A DNA stretch of 64,000 bases from Salinarimonas soli. Lineage in GTDB: Bacteria; Pseudomonadota; Alphaproteobacteria; Rhizobiales; Beijerinckiaceae. A program made the position numbers and the translations under genes. The notes beneath the pieces were generated by a model. It searched no databases and had not been told where the DNA came from. It saw nothing but the letters and a program-made list of their open reading frames with translations. Below are positions 29,020-39,044 of this stretch, piece by piece. The stretch covers positions 42,085 through 106,084 of the forward strand of contig NZ_VUOA01000017.1 in the NCBI RefSeq assembly GCF_008386575.1, written 5' to 3'. Numbering within the stretch: the stretch's first letter is position 1; every line of letters starts with the position of its first letter.

Positions 29020-32000
29020 GCGGGCCCATCAATCCGGGCGAGCTCCTCGTCGTTCCCCCGAAGACCGGCCTCGACCAGCGCCGCGCCGCCGATCCGCGCG
29101 CCTCGGCCTGGGTGTCGGCCAATGCGGGCGCGGGCAAGACGAAGGTGCTCACCGACCGGGTGCTGCGCCTCCTGCTCGCGGGCGCGCCGCCCGGCCGCAT
29201 CCTGTGCCTCACCTTCACCAAGGCGGCGGCCGCCACCATGGCGATCCGCGTCTTCGAGCGCCTGGGCCAGTGGGTCGCCCTCGACGACGAGCGGCTGCGG
29301 GCGGAGCTCATGAAGCTCGACGGCGAGGCGCCCGACGCCGAGCGCCTGCGGCTCGCCCGCCGCCTCTTCGCCCGCGCGGTCGAGACTCCCGGCGGCCTCA
29401 AGATCGAGACCATCCACGCCTTCTGCGAGCGCATCCTGCACATGGCGCCCTTCGAGGCGAACGTGCCCGCAAGCTTCTCCGTCCTCGACGACGGCCAGGC
29501 GGAAGAGGTCCTGGGCGAGGCCACCCGCGAGACCCTGGCGCTGGCCGCCTCGGGCGACGTGGCGCTCCGCAACGCCCTGGAGCGGGTGAGCCTCGACGCC
29601 GCGGGCGAGGCCCTGATCAAGGTGCTGCGCGACGCCCTGCGCTGGCGCGAGGCGCTTCTCGACGAGGCCGCGCTCGCCGCCACCCTGGAGCGCCTGCGCA
29701 CGGCGCTTCACGTGAAACAGGGGGAGAGCGCCGCGGCGATCGAGGCCGACATGGTCGAGGGCGGCATCCCGCCCGCCGACTGGCCGGGAATCGTGCGGGT
29801 GCTCCAGGCGAGCGGGAAGAAGACCGACACGGACCGGGCCGAGGCCTTCCTGCGCGCCCTCACAGCCACCACCCCCGCCGAGCGCCTTCCGGCCTATCGC
29901 GAGGTGTTCTTCACCAAGACCGGCACGCCCCGCTCCGAGAAGCTCATCGTCACGGGCGGCGTCGATCCAGCCCTCAAGGACCGGCTGCTCGCCGAGCAGG
30001 CCCGCCTCACGGTTCTGGACGACCGCCTCAAGGCGGCTCATGCCCTGGAGCGCACCGCGGCGCTCCTAGCGCTCGCCTACGAGATCCGCGCCCGCGTCGA
30101 GGCCAAGAAGGCGCGCCTCGGGGCGCTCGACTTCGACGACCTCATCCGCAAGACCCTGGAGCTCTTGCGCCGCGACGGCGAGGCCGCCTGGATCCTCTAC
30201 AAGCTCGACCGCGGCATCGACCACGTGCTCGTCGACGAGGCGCAGGACACCAACCCGGCCCAATGGGAGATCCTGCGCCGGATCACCGAGGACTTCACCG
30301 CCGGGGAGGGCGCCCGCTCCGTCTCGCCCCGCACGCTCTTCGCGGTGGGCGATCCCAAGCAGTCGATCTACGGCTTCCAGGGCGCGGCTCCGGCCGAGTT
30401 CGAGGCGAGCCGCCGGCACTGGGAGACCCGCACCCGCGCCCTCTCTCTTTCCTTCGAGGACGTGCGCCTCGATCTCTCCTTCCGCTCGGCCAAGGGCGTC
30501 CTCGACGCGGTCGACGCCACCTTCGCGGTGGCGGAGCACTTCCGCGGCCTCTCCTTCGAGGATGGCGTCGTGGGCACCGCCCATACCAGCGCCCGCAGCG
30601 GCGCACCGGGGCTCGTGGAGCTGTGGCCCGTGGAGCGCCCGGCCAAGGAGGACGAGCCCGAGGCCTGGGTGCTGCCCCTCGACGAGCCCGACCGGCAGTC
30701 GCCCGCCGTCAAGGTCGCGGCGCGGGTGGCGCGCGCCGTGAAGGCCTGGACCACGCAGCCGGACGCCTTCGGCCGCGTCTGGAGCCCCGGCGACGTGCTC
30801 GTGCTCGTGCGAAAGCGCGGGCCGGTCTTCGCCGCCGCGATCCGTGCGCTCAAAGAGGCGGGCATCCCCGTCGCGGGCGCCGACCGCCTCGACATCGGCG
30901 ACCATATCGCGGTGATGGACCTCGTCGCGATCGGCCGCGCCGCCCTCCTGCCCCAGGACGACCTCACCCTCGCGGTGGCGCTGAAGACGCCGCTCGTCGG
31001 CCTCACCGACGACGACCTCACCCGCATCGCGGCCCGGCGCTATCCCGCCGAGACCCTGCGGGACGCCCTCGCCCGCCATGCCCCGACGGACGCCGCGGCG
31101 CTGCGCGGCTTCGAGGCGCTGGCTTCCTGGCGCGAGCTCGCCCGCCGCCACGGCCCCTTCGGCTTCTACGCGGCGCTGCTTGGCCCCGAGGGCGGGCGCC
31201 GCCGCCTCGTGGCGCGGCTCGGCTCCGAGGCCGGCGACGCCATCGACGCGTTCCTGTGCCTCGCCCAGACGGCCCAGACCCTCGGCGTCCCCTCGCTCAC
31301 CGCGTTCCTCGCCCGCTTCGAGACCGCCGAGCACGAGGTGAAGCGCGACCTTGCCGCCGTGCGTGACGACGTGCGCGTCATGACCGTGCACGGCGCCAAG
31401 GGCCTGGAGGCCCCCATCGTGGTGCTCATCGACGGCTGCGAGGTGCTGGGCCGCGACCCGAACCTCCTGCCGCTCGCCCCCGGCCTCCCCGTCTGGGCCC
31501 CGAGCCGCGCCACCGATTCGGGCGCGGTGGGCGGCGCCCGCGATACGCTGCGGGCCAAGGGGCTGGAGGAGCACAACCGGCTTCTCTACGTCGCCATGAC
31601 CCGGGCCAAGGACCGCCTAGTGATCGCCCCCTTCTCGGGCTCGCATCGCGAAACCCCGATGGAAGCCTGGTGCGAGATGATCCGCACGGGCCTCGTGCGC
31701 AAGGCGGGCGGCTTGGCGCTCGCCGAGGCGCCTTACGGCCCGGTGGAGCGCTTCTCGGATGGTGTCGCGGCACCCGGCACAGGAACGGCCCCCACGCCGG
31801 CCGAGCCCCCGCGCCCCGCCATCCCCGACTGGCTCTCGACCCCCGCCGACCCGGAGCCCGAGGACCCGCCCCCCTTGCGCCCCTCGGGCGCGCTCGCCGC
31901 CGCCGACCGCCCGCCCCGGCCCGCCGACGGCCCCTTCGCCCGCGAGGCGCGCCTGCGCGGCTCCCTCGTCCACGCGCTCCTGGAACGCCTGCCGGACGTC

Positions 32001-32471
32001 GCGCCCGAGCGCCGGGAGGCAGCCGCGGCGGGCTTTGTCCACGCCCGCGCGCCGCGCATGGCCGCCGAGACCCGCACCGCGATCGTGGCCGACGCCCTGC
32101 GCGTCCTGGATCACCCGGATCTCGCGGACCTCTTCGGCTCGGGCTCCCGGGCCGAGGTGCCCATCGCCGGCCGGGTGCGTCTCCCGGGGCTCGCGGAGGC
32201 CGCGCCGGTCTCGGGGCAGATCGACCGGCTCGTCGTCACGGACGGCGAGGTCCGGGTCCTCGATTTCAAGACCTCGGCCCGCGCGCCCGAGCCCGGCGCA
32301 CCCGTGCCCCGCACCCATGTCCTCCAGCTCGCCCTCTACCGCGCGCTCCTCGCCGAGATCTATCCCGGCCGCCGGGTGCGCGCCTTCCTGGTCTGGACGG
32401 CGGGGCCCCGGGTGCACGAGCTGCCGGCGGCGGCGCTCGACGAGGCGCTCGCTGCGGTTGGTGCGGTTTGA
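29016..32471 (+). CDS. addA: AddA helicase-nuclease subunit
   Basis: 1151 residues of a UvrD-type superfamily 1 helicase. Motif I is ANAGAGKTK at residues 35-43, followed by CLTFTKAAA, the DEXX-box DEAQDTNPAQWE near residue 408, and GDPKQSIYGFQGA. Later helicase motifs are MTVHGAKGLEAP near residue 789 and LYVAMTRAKDRL near residue 855. The C-terminal nuclease has VRVLDFKTSA with the catalytic Asp and Lys. AddAB takes the place of RecBCD for recombination repair in Alphaproteobacteria. It overlaps addB by four bases. Confidence 0.95.
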   Translation: MSGPINPGELLVVPPKTGLDQRRAADPRASAWVSANAGAGKTKVLTDRVLRLLLAGAPPGRILCLTFTKAAAATMAIRVFERLGQWVALDDERLRAELMKLDGEAPDAERLRLARRLFARAVETPGGLKIETIHAFCERILHMAPFEANVPASFSVLDDGQAEEVLGEATRETLALAASGDVALRNALERVSLDAAGEALIKVLRDALRWREALLDEAALAATLERLRTALHVKQGESAAAIEADMVEGGIPPADWPGIVRVLQASGKKTDTDRAEAFLRALTATTPAERLPAYREVFFTKTGTPRSEKLIVTGGVDPALKDRLLAEQARLTVLDDRLKAAHALERTAALLALAYEIRARVEAKKARLGALDFDDLIRKTLELLRRDGEAAWILYKLDRGIDHVLVDEAQDTNPAQWEILRRITEDFTAGEGARSVSPRTLFAVGDPKQSIYGFQGAAPAEFEASRRHWETRTRALSLSFEDVRLDLSFRSAKGVLDAVDATFAVAEHFRGLSFEDGVVGTAHTSARSGAPGLVELWPVERPAKEDEPEAWVLPLDEPDRQSPAVKVAARVARAVKAWTTQPDAFGRVWSPGDVLVLVRKRGPVFAAAIRALKEAGIPVAGADRLDIGDHIAVMDLVAIGRAALLPQDDLTLAVALKTPLVGLTDDDLTRIAARRYPAETLRDALARHAPTDAAALRGFEALASWRELARRHGPFGFYAALLGPEGGRRRLVARLGSEAGDAIDAFLCLAQTAQTLGVPSLTAFLARFETAEHEVKRDLAAVRDDVRVMTVHGAKGLEAPIVVLIDGCEVLGRDPNLLPLAPGLPVWAPSRATDSGAVGGARDTLRAKGLEEHNRLLYVAMTRAKDRLVIAPFSGSHRETPMEAWCEMIRTGLVRKAGGLALAEAPYGPVERFSDGVAAPGTGTAPTPAEPPRPAIPDWLSTPADPEPEDPPPLRPSGALAAADRPPRPADGPFAREARLRGSLVHALLERLPDVAPERREAAAAGFVHARAPRMAAETRTAIVADALRVLDHPDLADLFGSGSRAEVPIAGRVRLPGLAEAAPVSGQIDRLVVTDGEVRVLDFKTSARAPEPGAPVPRTHVLQLALYRALLAEIYPGRRVRAFLVWTAGPRVHELPAAALDEALAAVGAV

Positions 32472-32581
32472 AAAGCGGTGCGCCGGAACGCCATCAAGGC
32501 TGCGTGAGCGCGCCTTGATCCGCGCCCCGGGCGTCCCTACCTTGGCCGAACCCCAAGACGGCTGAAACGCAAGGTGACGCT

Positions 32582-32905
32582 ATGGCGACCATGAAGGTGA
32601 CCGATACCAGCTTCGAGACGGACGTGCTCAAGTCCGCCGAGCCCGTCGTCGTGGACTTCTGGGCCGAATGGTGCGGCCCCTGCCGCATGATCGGACCGGC
32701 CCTCGAGGAGATCGCCTCCGAGATGCAGGGCAAGGTGAAGATCGCCAAGGTGAACGTGGACGAGAACCCCGGCATCGCCTCCCAGCTCGGCATCCGCTCG
32801 ATCCCGACCCTGATGGTGTTCCGCGACGGCAAGCTCGCGAGCCAGAAGGTCGGCGCGGCGCCGAAGGGCGACCTGAGCCGCTGGATCCAGCAAGCGACGG
32901 CGTGA
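32582..32905 (+). CDS. trxA: Thioredoxin
   Basis: 107 residues with the redox site WCGPC (Cys31 and Cys34), the buried Asp25, and the cis-proline segment [10 protein letters not shown]. It is a soluble cytoplasmic disulfide reductase. The gene lies 110 bases after addA, as in many Alphaproteobacteria, and faces folC across a palindromic repeat element. Confidence 0.97.
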   Translation: MATMKVTDTSFETDVLKSAEPVVVDFWAEWCGPCRMIGPALEEIASEMQGKVKIAKVNVDENPGIASQLGIRSIPTLMVFRDGKLASQKVGAAPKGDLSRWIQQATA

Positions 32906-32909
32906 GCCC

Positions 32910-33077
32910 AATCCCCCTCCCCCTTGTGGGGAGGGGTTAGGGGTGGGGGTCGGGACGCGAGTGGCCCCAGTCCAGAATAGGGCTGTACGAGCGTGCGTGC
33001 TCCCTGTTTCCCCCGCCAGCTCCGACTTTACGACCCCCACCCCCACCCCCAGCCCCTCCCCACAAGGGGGAGGGGGT
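32910..33077. repeat. Dispersed inverted repeat, family B copy 1
   Basis: The element fills the gap between the convergent trxA and folC genes. Its left arm (32910-32953) is almost the reverse complement of its right arm (33029-33077), and each arm contains its own stem: CCCCTCCCC pairs with GGGGAGGGG around CTTGT. The middle contains GGGACGC and GTCCAGAATAGGG, shared with copy 2 at 60671-60792. It may act as a bidirectional terminator. Nothing here encodes protein. Confidence 0.8.
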
Positions 33078-34402
33078 TAGGCCGGCAGCGTGCCGTTGGC
33101 GGAGAGCACATCGCCTGCGAGATACAGCGAGCCGCAGATCAGCACGCGGGGCGGGCGGTCCCAGACGAAGTCCTTGAGCGAGGCGAGCGCCGCCTCGACG
33201 TTCGAGGCCGTGGAGGCGGTGAAGCCCACCCGGGCCGCGATGGCGGCCACCTCCTCGGCCGGGCGCGCCGCCATCTGGCTCGGCATCGGCACCGCGATGA
33301 GCTCGCGGGCGAGCCCCGCGAAATTGGCGAGGAAGCCCTCCGCGTCCTTCGTGCCGAGCATCCCCACCACCAGCACCAGGGGCGCCCCGTTGCGCTCCTC
33401 CAGATCCGCCATGGCGGCGGCGAGGACGCGGCCGCCGTCGAGATTATGGCCGCCGTCGAGCCACAGCTCCGTGCCCGGCGGCATGAGGGCGGGAAGGCGG
33501 CCCTTCGTGATGCGCTGCAGCCGCCCAGGCCACTCGGCATTCGTCAGGCCCGCCTCGAAGGCCTCTGTCGGCAGGCGCGAGAAGCCCGCAGCCCGCAGGG
33601 CCGCGATGGCCGTGCCGGCATTGGTGAACTGGTGGCGGCCGGCAAGACGCGGCCGGGGCAGGTCGAGGAGCGCGTCCTCGTCCTGGTAGACGAGGCGCCC
33701 GCTCTCCTCGTGCACCGAGAAGTCCTGCGCCCCCACCCGGATCGGGCTCGCGCCCGCGCGCTCGGCCCGCTCGCGCAAGGTGGCGTCTGCGGCCTCGTAG
33801 TCCTGCGGCGCGATCACGGCGGGGCGCCCGCGCTTGAAGATGCCCGCCTTCTCGCCCGCAATCCGCTCGATGGTGTCGCCGAGATATTCGGCATGGTCGT
33901 AGCCGATGGAGGTGACGACGGCGGCCGCTGGATCGTCGATCACGTTGGTGGCGTCGCAGCGCCCCCCCAAACCCACCTCCAGCAGGAGCGCGTCCGCGGG
34001 CGCGTCCGCGAAGAGCAGGAGGGCCGCCGCCGTGGTGATCTCGAACACGGTGATCGGCTCGCCGCGATTGGCCGCCTCGCAGGCCCGCAGCGCCTCCACC
34101 AGCCGCTCCTCGTCCACGAACCGGCCGCCGCCGGGCTGGCCGATCCGGATGCGCTCGTGGAAGCGCACCAGGTGCGGCGAGGTATAGACATGGGTGACGA
34201 GCCCCGCCGCCTCCAGGATCCCCCGCATGAAGGCGATGGTGGAGCCCTTGCCGTTGGTGCCCGCCACATGGATCGTCGGCGGCAGGCGGCGGTGGGGGCT
34301 GCCCATGCGCTCGAGCAGCCGCTCGATGCGCCCGAGCGACAGGTCGATCGTCTTGGGATGCAGGGCGAGGAAGCGCGCGATCAGCGCGTCGGAGGAGCTC
34401 AT
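33077..34402 (-). CDS. folC: Bifunctional folylpolyglutamate/dihydrofolate synthase
   Basis: 441 residues. The ATP loop VAGTNGKGST lies near residue 46, then SPHLVRFHERI, LEVGLGGRCDATN and SIGYDHAEYLG. The C-terminal Rossmann-like domain includes LWLDGGHNLDG. The enzyme joins glutamate to dihydropteroate or folates by forming an acyl phosphate. The accD-folC order is typical of proteobacteria. The start is 13 bases after the accD stop, so accD and folC share a transcript. Confidence 0.95.
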   Translation of the reverse strand: MSSSDALIARFLALHPKTIDLSLGRIERLLERMGSPHRRLPPTIHVAGTNGKGSTIAFMRGILEAAGLVTHVYTSPHLVRFHERIRIGQPGGGRFVDEERLVEALRACEAANRGEPITVFEITTAAALLLFADAPADALLLEVGLGGRCDATNVIDDPAAAVVTSIGYDHAEYLGDTIERIAGEKAGIFKRGRPAVIAPQDYEAADATLRERAERAGASPIRVGAQDFSVHEESGRLVYQDEDALLDLPRPRLAGRHQFTNAGTAIAALRAAGFSRLPTEAFEAGLTNAEWPGRLQRITKGRLPALMPPGTELWLDGGHNLDGGRVLAAAMADLEERNGAPLVLVVGMLGTKDAEGFLANFAGLARELIAVPMPSQMAARPAEEVAAIAARVGFTASTASNVEAALASLKDFVWDRPPRVLICGSLYLAGDVLSANGTLPA

Positions 34403-34415
34403 CGCGCGGTCGGCC

Positions 34416-35324
34416 TCAAGCCGCGGTGTCGATGGGCCCTGCGGGCTCCACGGGCTCCGGCGCGGATGCCTCCGGGGGCGGCGCCTTCATGAGCAGCCGG
34501 GAGAGGCGGGCCACGGTCGCCTTCATGTCGGGGCGGCTCACCACCATGTCGACCATGCCGTGGTCCTTGAGGTACTCGGCGCGCTGGAAGCCGTCGGGCA
34601 GCTTCTCGCGGATGGTCTGCTCGATGACGCGCGGGCCGGCAAAGCCGATGAGCGCGCCGGGCTCGGCGAGGTGCACGTCGCCCAGCATGGCATAGGACGC
34701 CGTCACGCCGCCCGTGGTCGGATGGGTCAGCACCACGATGTAGGGCAGCTTCGCCTGGCGAAGCCTGCGCACCGCGATGGTGGTGCGGGGCATCTGCATG
34801 AGGGAGAGCACGCCCTCCTGCATCCGGGCCCCGCCCGACGCCGTGAACACCACGAAGGGCGTGCGCTTGTCGATGGCCGTCTCGGCGCCGCGGACGAAGG
34901 CCTCGCCTGCGGCAGTGCCGAGCGACCCCGTGATGAAGTTTACGTCCTGGGCCGCCACGGTCATGGGCAGGCCGTCGACCCGGCCGAAGCCGATCTTGAA
35001 GGCGTCCTGCAGGCCCGTCTTGGCCTTCGCCTCCCGCAGGCGGTCGACATAGCGCTTCGAGTCGCGGAACTTCAGCGGATCGGGCTCGACCTCAGGGAGC
35101 GGCACGTCGATCCAGGTGCCCGAGTCGAACATCAGCTTCAGGCGCTGCACCGCCGTGATCGGCAGGTGGTGGTTGGAGCCCGGGATCACCCAGTGATTGG
35201 CTTCCACCTCCTTGTGGAACACCATCTGGCCCGTGTCGGGGCACTTGATCCAGAGATTCTCGGGCGTCTCGCGCTTGAACAGGGTCTTGATGCGCGGACG
35301 GACGACGTCGGAAATCCAGTTCAT
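34416..35324 (-). CDS. accD: Acetyl-CoA carboxylase carboxyltransferase subunit beta
   Basis: 302 residues of the carboxyltransferase beta subunit, which with AccA moves carboxyl from biotin to acetyl-CoA for fatty acid synthesis. The core has [25 protein letters not shown] and [14 protein letters not shown]. The E. coli protein has a four-cysteine zinc ribbon at its N-terminus; here only Cys28 remains, a feature I recall from other Hyphomicrobiales homologues. The C-terminal 20 residues are rich in Pro, Ala and Glu. Cotranscription with folC is likely; trpA lies upstream with a 45-base gap. Confidence 0.95.
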   Translation of the reverse strand: MNWISDVVRPRIKTLFKRETPENLWIKCPDTGQMVFHKEVEANHWVIPGSNHHLPITAVQRLKLMFDSGTWIDVPLPEVEPDPLKFRDSKRYVDRLREAKAKTGLQDAFKIGFGRVDGLPMTVAAQDVNFITGSLGTAAGEAFVRGAETAIDKRTPFVVFTASGGARMQEGVLSLMQMPRTTIAVRRLRQAKLPYIVVLTHPTTGGVTASYAMLGDVHLAEPGALIGFAGPRVIEQTIREKLPDGFQRAEYLKDHGMVDMVVSRPDMKATVARLSRLLMKAPPPEASAPEPVEPAGPIDTAA

Positions 35325-35369
35325 CGCTGTGTCCTCATCCTCCCCCGCCGCGCGGGGAGAGAAGGTTTT

Positions 35370-36209
35370 TCAAGCCGCGGCGCGCTTTGCCACCGAGCGC
35401 ACGCCGCTAGCGAGGTCGCGCACGAGGGCGCAGACCGCCTCCACCGTGCCGGCCGTCGCCCGCCCCTCGCCGTCGAGGGAGGCGCGCAGCGCCTCGATGA
35501 GCGCCGAGCCCACCACGACGCCGTCCGCCCCGCCCGCGATCGCCGCCGCGTGCTCGGCGTTCTTCACGCCGAAGCCCACCACGACGGGAAGCGGCGTGTG
35601 GCGCTTGATGCGCTCCACCGAGCCGGCGACCTGGCCGAAATCCGGCGTCGCGGCCCCGGTGATCCCGGCGATCGAGACGTAATAGACGAAGCCGCCCGTA
35701 TTCGCGAGGACGGCGGGCAGGCGCCGGTCGTCGGTGGTGGGCGTGGCGAGCCGCACGAAGGCGAGGCCGGCGCGCAGCGCCGGCAGGCACAGCTCTTCGT
35801 CCTCCTCCGGGGGCAGGTCGACGACGATGAGCCCGTCGATGCCGGCGGCCTTGGCGTCCTCCAGGAAGCGCGTGACGCCGTATTGATAGATCGGGTTGAA
35901 ATAGCCCATGAGGATCACGGGCGTGTCCGCGTTCTCCTCGCGGAAGCGCCGCACGAGATCGAGGGTCCTCACGAGCGTCTGCCCCGCCTTGAGGGCTCTG
36001 AGCCCCGAGGCCTGGATCGCCGGCCCGTCGGCCATGGGATCGGTGAAGGGCAGGCCGAACTCGACGATGTCGGCACCGGCCTCGGGCAGGGCCCGCAGGA
36101 TCGCAAGCGAGGTCTCGGGATCCGGATCGCCGGCCATCACATAGGTGACGAGCGCGGCCCGGTTCTCGGCGCGGCAGCGGGCGAAGGTGGAGTCGATGCG
36201 GGCGGTCAT
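35370..36209 (-). CDS. trpA: Tryptophan synthase alpha subunit
   Basis: 279 residues in a TIM-barrel. The catalytic Glu and Asp are in [15 protein letters not shown] near residues 44-58. [10 protein letters not shown] and VDLPPEE follow, and the phosphate-binding GFGVKN lies near residue 209. It cleaves indole-3-glycerol phosphate and channels indole to TrpB. Starting at the ATG at 36209 avoids six extra residues. trpA is normally directly after trpB; here about 900 bases of toxin-antitoxin DNA on the other strand separate them. Confidence 0.96.
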   Translation of the reverse strand: MTARIDSTFARCRAENRAALVTYVMAGDPDPETSLAILRALPEAGADIVEFGLPFTDPMADGPAIQASGLRALKAGQTLVRTLDLVRRFREENADTPVILMGYFNPIYQYGVTRFLEDAKAAGIDGLIVVDLPPEEDEELCLPALRAGLAFVRLATPTTDDRRLPAVLANTGGFVYYVSIAGITGAATPDFGQVAGSVERIKRHTPLPVVVGFGVKNAEHAAAIAGGADGVVVGSALIEALRASLDGEGRATAGTVEAVCALVRDLASGVRSVAKRAAA

Positions 36210-36253
36210 GGGGCGCGTGGTTAGCATGGGCCGGGCGGCGGGGGAAGGCTGGG

Positions 36254-36355
36254 GCGTTGCAGCGGCACGCCCAGGCCCTCGCCGAGCCCCTGCGCCTCGT
36301 CACCGCCGATGCGGTCGTTGCGCGTTACAGCGACACGATCATCCAGGTCTCGTGA
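36254..36355 (+). pseudogene. C-terminal remnant of a PIN-domain (VapC-like) toxin
   Basis: A 33-codon stretch with a TGA stop at 36353 reads [20 protein letters not shown] followed by SDTIIQVS. This matches the end of VapC-type PIN toxins, where the Thr/Ala-Asp is the last acidic residue and the Tyr-Ser-Asp-Thr strand closes the domain. No start codon, upstream PIN body or own antitoxin is present, so most of the gene was deleted. It lies between trpA and the Phd-type antitoxin gene. Recognition is by sequence pattern alone. Confidence 0.6.
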
Positions 36356-36421
36356 GCCGCGCGCCTTCCGCTGTGACGCGGAACGGGGCAAAGGAGTGAC
36401 GTCACTACAGGGGAGAGTCCG

Positions 36422-36661
36422 ATGCGGAGGGTGTCCGCCGCCGACGCGAACCGGCACGTCTCGAAGCTCATGCGCGCCGCGATGGCAGGCGAGACCGTTA
36501 TCGTGACGGACAGGGGCAGGCCGGCGGTGAAGATCGAGGCGATCAGGCCGGCGCCCGGCGACGAGAAGCCATCCGAGGCCTTCGCCGCGTTCCTAGACGA
36601 GTTGCGCAGCCGCCCCGTGTTGAACGGGGACCGGCTGACCCGCGACGATTTCTATGACTGA
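36422..36661 (+). CDS. Phd/YefM-type antitoxin
   Basis: 79 residues with the Phd/YefM pattern at the N-terminus: VSAADANRHVSKLMRAAMAG, VIVTDRGRPAVKIEAI. This part binds DNA and represses its operon; the acidic C-terminal tail (PVLNGDRLTRDDFYD) would wrap the toxin. GGAG precedes the ATG by about seven bases. The stop overlaps the start of the partner PIN toxin by eight bases. The pair stands between trpB and trpA on the opposite strand. Confidence 0.85.
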   Translation: MRRVSAADANRHVSKLMRAAMAGETVIVTDRGRPAVKIEAIRPAPGDEKPSEAFAAFLDELRSRPVLNGDRLTRDDFYD

Positions 36662-37124
36662 GCCGGGTCTCGTCGCCCTCGATACGAACATCCTGGTCTA
36701 CGCGGAGGGTCTGAACGACCTCCAGCGCCACAGGGCGGCCGTCGAGGTGATCGCCGCCCTTGGAGAGCGCATCGTCGCCTTGCCCGCGCAGTGCCTTGGG
36801 GAACTGTTCTCGGCGATGGTCCGCAAATTCGGGCGTCCGCCCAGGGACGCCTGCGAGCGCGTGAGCCGGTGACGCGATCGCTCCCCCATGCTCACCGCCG
36901 ACGAGGGCGCGTTCGACGACGCCATGCACCTCGCCGGCTCCCACGGGCTCCAGATCTGGGATGCCGTGATCCTCGCTACCGCCGCGGGGGCCGGATGCGC
37001 CCTGCTTCTGTCCGAGGACATGCAGGACGGCTTCGTGTGGAGGGGCGTGACGATCGCGAACCCGTTCGCCGCGACTGTTCATCCCCTCCTCGCCGATCGG
37101 CTGAAGGGGCGTCGGCCCCTATAG
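36654..37124 (+). pseudogene. PIN-domain toxin interrupted by an in-frame stop
   Basis: The frame begins at 36654 with LVALDTNILVYAEG, the start of a PIN domain with the first Asp. It stops at a TGA at 36870-36872, after 72 codons. In the same frame and without any shift, the rest of the domain continues: GLQIWDAVILATAA and LLLSEDMQDGF carry the later acidic residues, ending at 37124. The stop comes directly after ERVSR and before Arg-Asp; PIN relatives often have a Trp there, so a TGG to TGA change is likely. Without readthrough no functional toxin is made. It ends six bases inside the convergent trpB. Confidence 0.8.
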
Positions 37125-38366
37125 CCCGCCGAGATGCTCCGCCACCGTGAAGATATCCTTGTCGCCCCGCCCGCACAGGTTCATCACCATGAGGTGGTCC
37201 CGCGGCTTCTGGGGCGCGAGCTCGATAACCTTGGCGAGCGCGTGCGCGGGCTCCAGGGCCGGGATGATGCCCTCGAGCTTGGAGCAGAGCTGGAAGGCGG
37301 CGAGCGCCTCGTCGTCGGTGGCCGAGAGATAGGTGACGCGGCCCATGTCGTGGAGCCATGCGTGCTCGGGGCCGATCCCCGGATAGTCGAGGCCCGCCGA
37401 GATGGAGTGGGCGTCCTGGATCTGCCCGTCCCCGTCCTGGAGGAGATAGGTGCGGTTGCCGTGCAGCACGCCGGGGCGCCCGCCGGTGAGCGAGGCCGCG
37501 TGCAGCCCCGAGGACAGGCCGTGGCCCGCGGCCTCGACGCCGTAGATTTCGATGCCGCGGTCGTCCAGGAAGGGATGGAACAAGCCGATGGCGTTGGAGC
37601 CGCCGCCGATGGCCGCGATGAGCGAGTCGGGCAGGCGCCCTTCCGCCTCCATCATCTGCTCGCGGGTCTCGTTGCCGATGACGCACTGGAAATCGCGCAC
37701 CATGGCCGGGTAGGGGTGGGGGCCCGCCACCGTGCCGATGCAATAGAACGTGTCGGCGACGTTCGTGACCCAGTCGCGCAGGGCCTCGTTCATCGCGTCC
37801 TTGAGGGTCTTCGACCCCGACTGGACGGGGACCACCTCGGCGCCGAGCATCTTCATGCGGAACACGTTGGGCTTCTGCCGCTCGACATCCACCGCGCCCA
37901 TATAGACCACGCATTGCAGGCCGAAGCGCGCGCAGAGCGTCGCGGTGGCGACCCCGTGCTGGCCCGCGCCCGTCTCGGCGATGATGCGCTGCTTGCCCAT
38001 GCGGCGCGCGAGCAGGATCTGCCCCAGCACGTTGTTCACCTTGTGGGCGCCCGTGTGGTTGAGCTCGTCGCGCTTGAAGTAGACCTTGGCGCCGCCCGGG
38101 AGGCCGGAGGCCTTGGCGACCTCACGAAGATGCTCGGTCATCCGCTCGGCATAATAGAGCGGGCTCGGCCGGCCGACATAATGGGTGAGATACGAGGTCA
38201 TCTCGGCCGCGAAGGCCGGATCGGACTTGGCCTGCGTGTAGGCCTGGTCCAGCTCCAGGATGAGCGGCATCAGGGTCTCGGCGACGAAACGGCCGCCGAA
38301 CAGGCCGAAATGGCCGCGCTCGTCGGGGCCGGTGCGGAACGAGTTGGGCGTCTGAGGCGCGGTCAC
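37119..38366 (-). CDS. trpB: Tryptophan synthase beta subunit
   Basis: About 415 residues from a GTG at 38366, preceded by AAGGAG eight bases away; an ATG at 38393 would add nine residues. The PLP lysine is in [12 protein letters not shown] near residue 99. [24 protein letters not shown] and the LCGRGDKD segment near the C-terminus are typical of TrpB. It condenses indole with serine. It follows trpF in the same direction. Its last codons overlap a broken toxin gene on the other strand. Confidence 0.97.
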   Translation of the reverse strand: MTAPQTPNSFRTGPDERGHFGLFGGRFVAETLMPLILELDQAYTQAKSDPAFAAEMTSYLTHYVGRPSPLYYAERMTEHLREVAKASGLPGGAKVYFKRDELNHTGAHKVNNVLGQILLARRMGKQRIIAETGAGQHGVATATLCARFGLQCVVYMGAVDVERQKPNVFRMKMLGAEVVPVQSGSKTLKDAMNEALRDWVTNVADTFYCIGTVAGPHPYPAMVRDFQCVIGNETREQMMEAEGRLPDSLIAAIGGGSNAIGLFHPFLDDRGIEIYGVEAAGHGLSSGLHAASLTGGRPGVLHGNRTYLLQDGDGQIQDAHSISAGLDYPGIGPEHAWLHDMGRVTYLSATDDEALAAFQLCSKLEGIIPALEPAHALAKVIELAPQKPRDHLMVMNLCGRGDKDIFTVAEHLGGL

Positions 38367-38399
38367 GGGCGGCGCTCCTTGGTGGAATGACATGGGGCC

Positions 38400-39044
38400 T
38401 CACGCCCCCTTGGCGGCCTCGACGAAGGCCGCGATCCTGGCCCTGTCCTTGATCCCCGGCGCGCTCTCCACGCCAGACGACACGTCGACGCCCCCGATCC
38501 GGGTGAGCCGCAGGGCCGCCGCGACGTTGGCCGGGTCCAAGCCCCCTGACAACATGAGCGGCTTGCCCAGGTCAAGGCCCGTGACGAGGCGCCAGTCGAA
38601 CGACAGGCCGTTGCCGCCGGGGAGGGCCCCGGCCGTGCGCGGCGGTTTCGCGTCGACGAGAAGGCGGTCCGCCACGGCCGCGTAGGCGTGAAGCCCGGCG
38701 ACGTCGCCCTCGTCGGCGATTCCCACCGCCTTCATGACGGGCACGCCGAAGCGCGCCCGGATGGCGGCCACGCGCTCCGGGCTCTCGCGGCCGTGGAGCT
38801 GGAGGAGATCGGGGCGCAGGGCTTCGAGCGTGCGGGCAAGCTCGTCGTCGTCCGGGTCGACGAGGAGGGCCACGACGCCCACCCGGCCGCGAGCGCGCGC
38901 GGCCAAGGCGCCGCCCGCGTCGAGCTCGACATGCCGGGGGCTCCTCGGGAAGCGCACGAGCCCCACCATGTCGGCGCCCGCCTCGAGCGCGGCGTCGAGG
39001 GTCTCGGGGGTGGACAGGCCGCAGATCTTGACGGTGGGGGTCAT
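38400..39044 (-). CDS. trpF: Phosphoribosylanthranilate isomerase
   Basis: 214 residues in a TIM-barrel. Cys8 in KICGL is the general base and an Asp in LLVDAKPP the general acid. LSGGLDPANV and VDVSSGVES build the phosphate-binding end. The enzyme carries out the Amadori rearrangement in tryptophan synthesis. The ATG overlaps the stop of a HepT toxin gene (ATGA), so its translation may depend on that upstream gene. Confidence 0.96.
   Translation of the reverse strand: MTPTVKICGLSTPETLDAALEAGADMVGLVRFPRSPRHVELDAGGALAARARGRVGVVALLVDPDDDELARTLEALRPDLLQLHGRESPERVAAIRARFGVPVMKAVGIADEGDVAGLHAYAAVADRLLVDAKPPRTAGALPGGNGLSFDWRLVTGLDLGKPLMLSGGLDPANVAAALRLTRIGGVDVSSGVESAPGIKDRARIAAFVEAAKGA

Noticed and set aside
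34416-35324. Loss of the zinc ribbon of AccD as a novel defect
   Set aside because: Only one of four cysteines is present, but I recall the same N-terminus in other Hyphomicrobiales AccD proteins, so it is a lineage trait.
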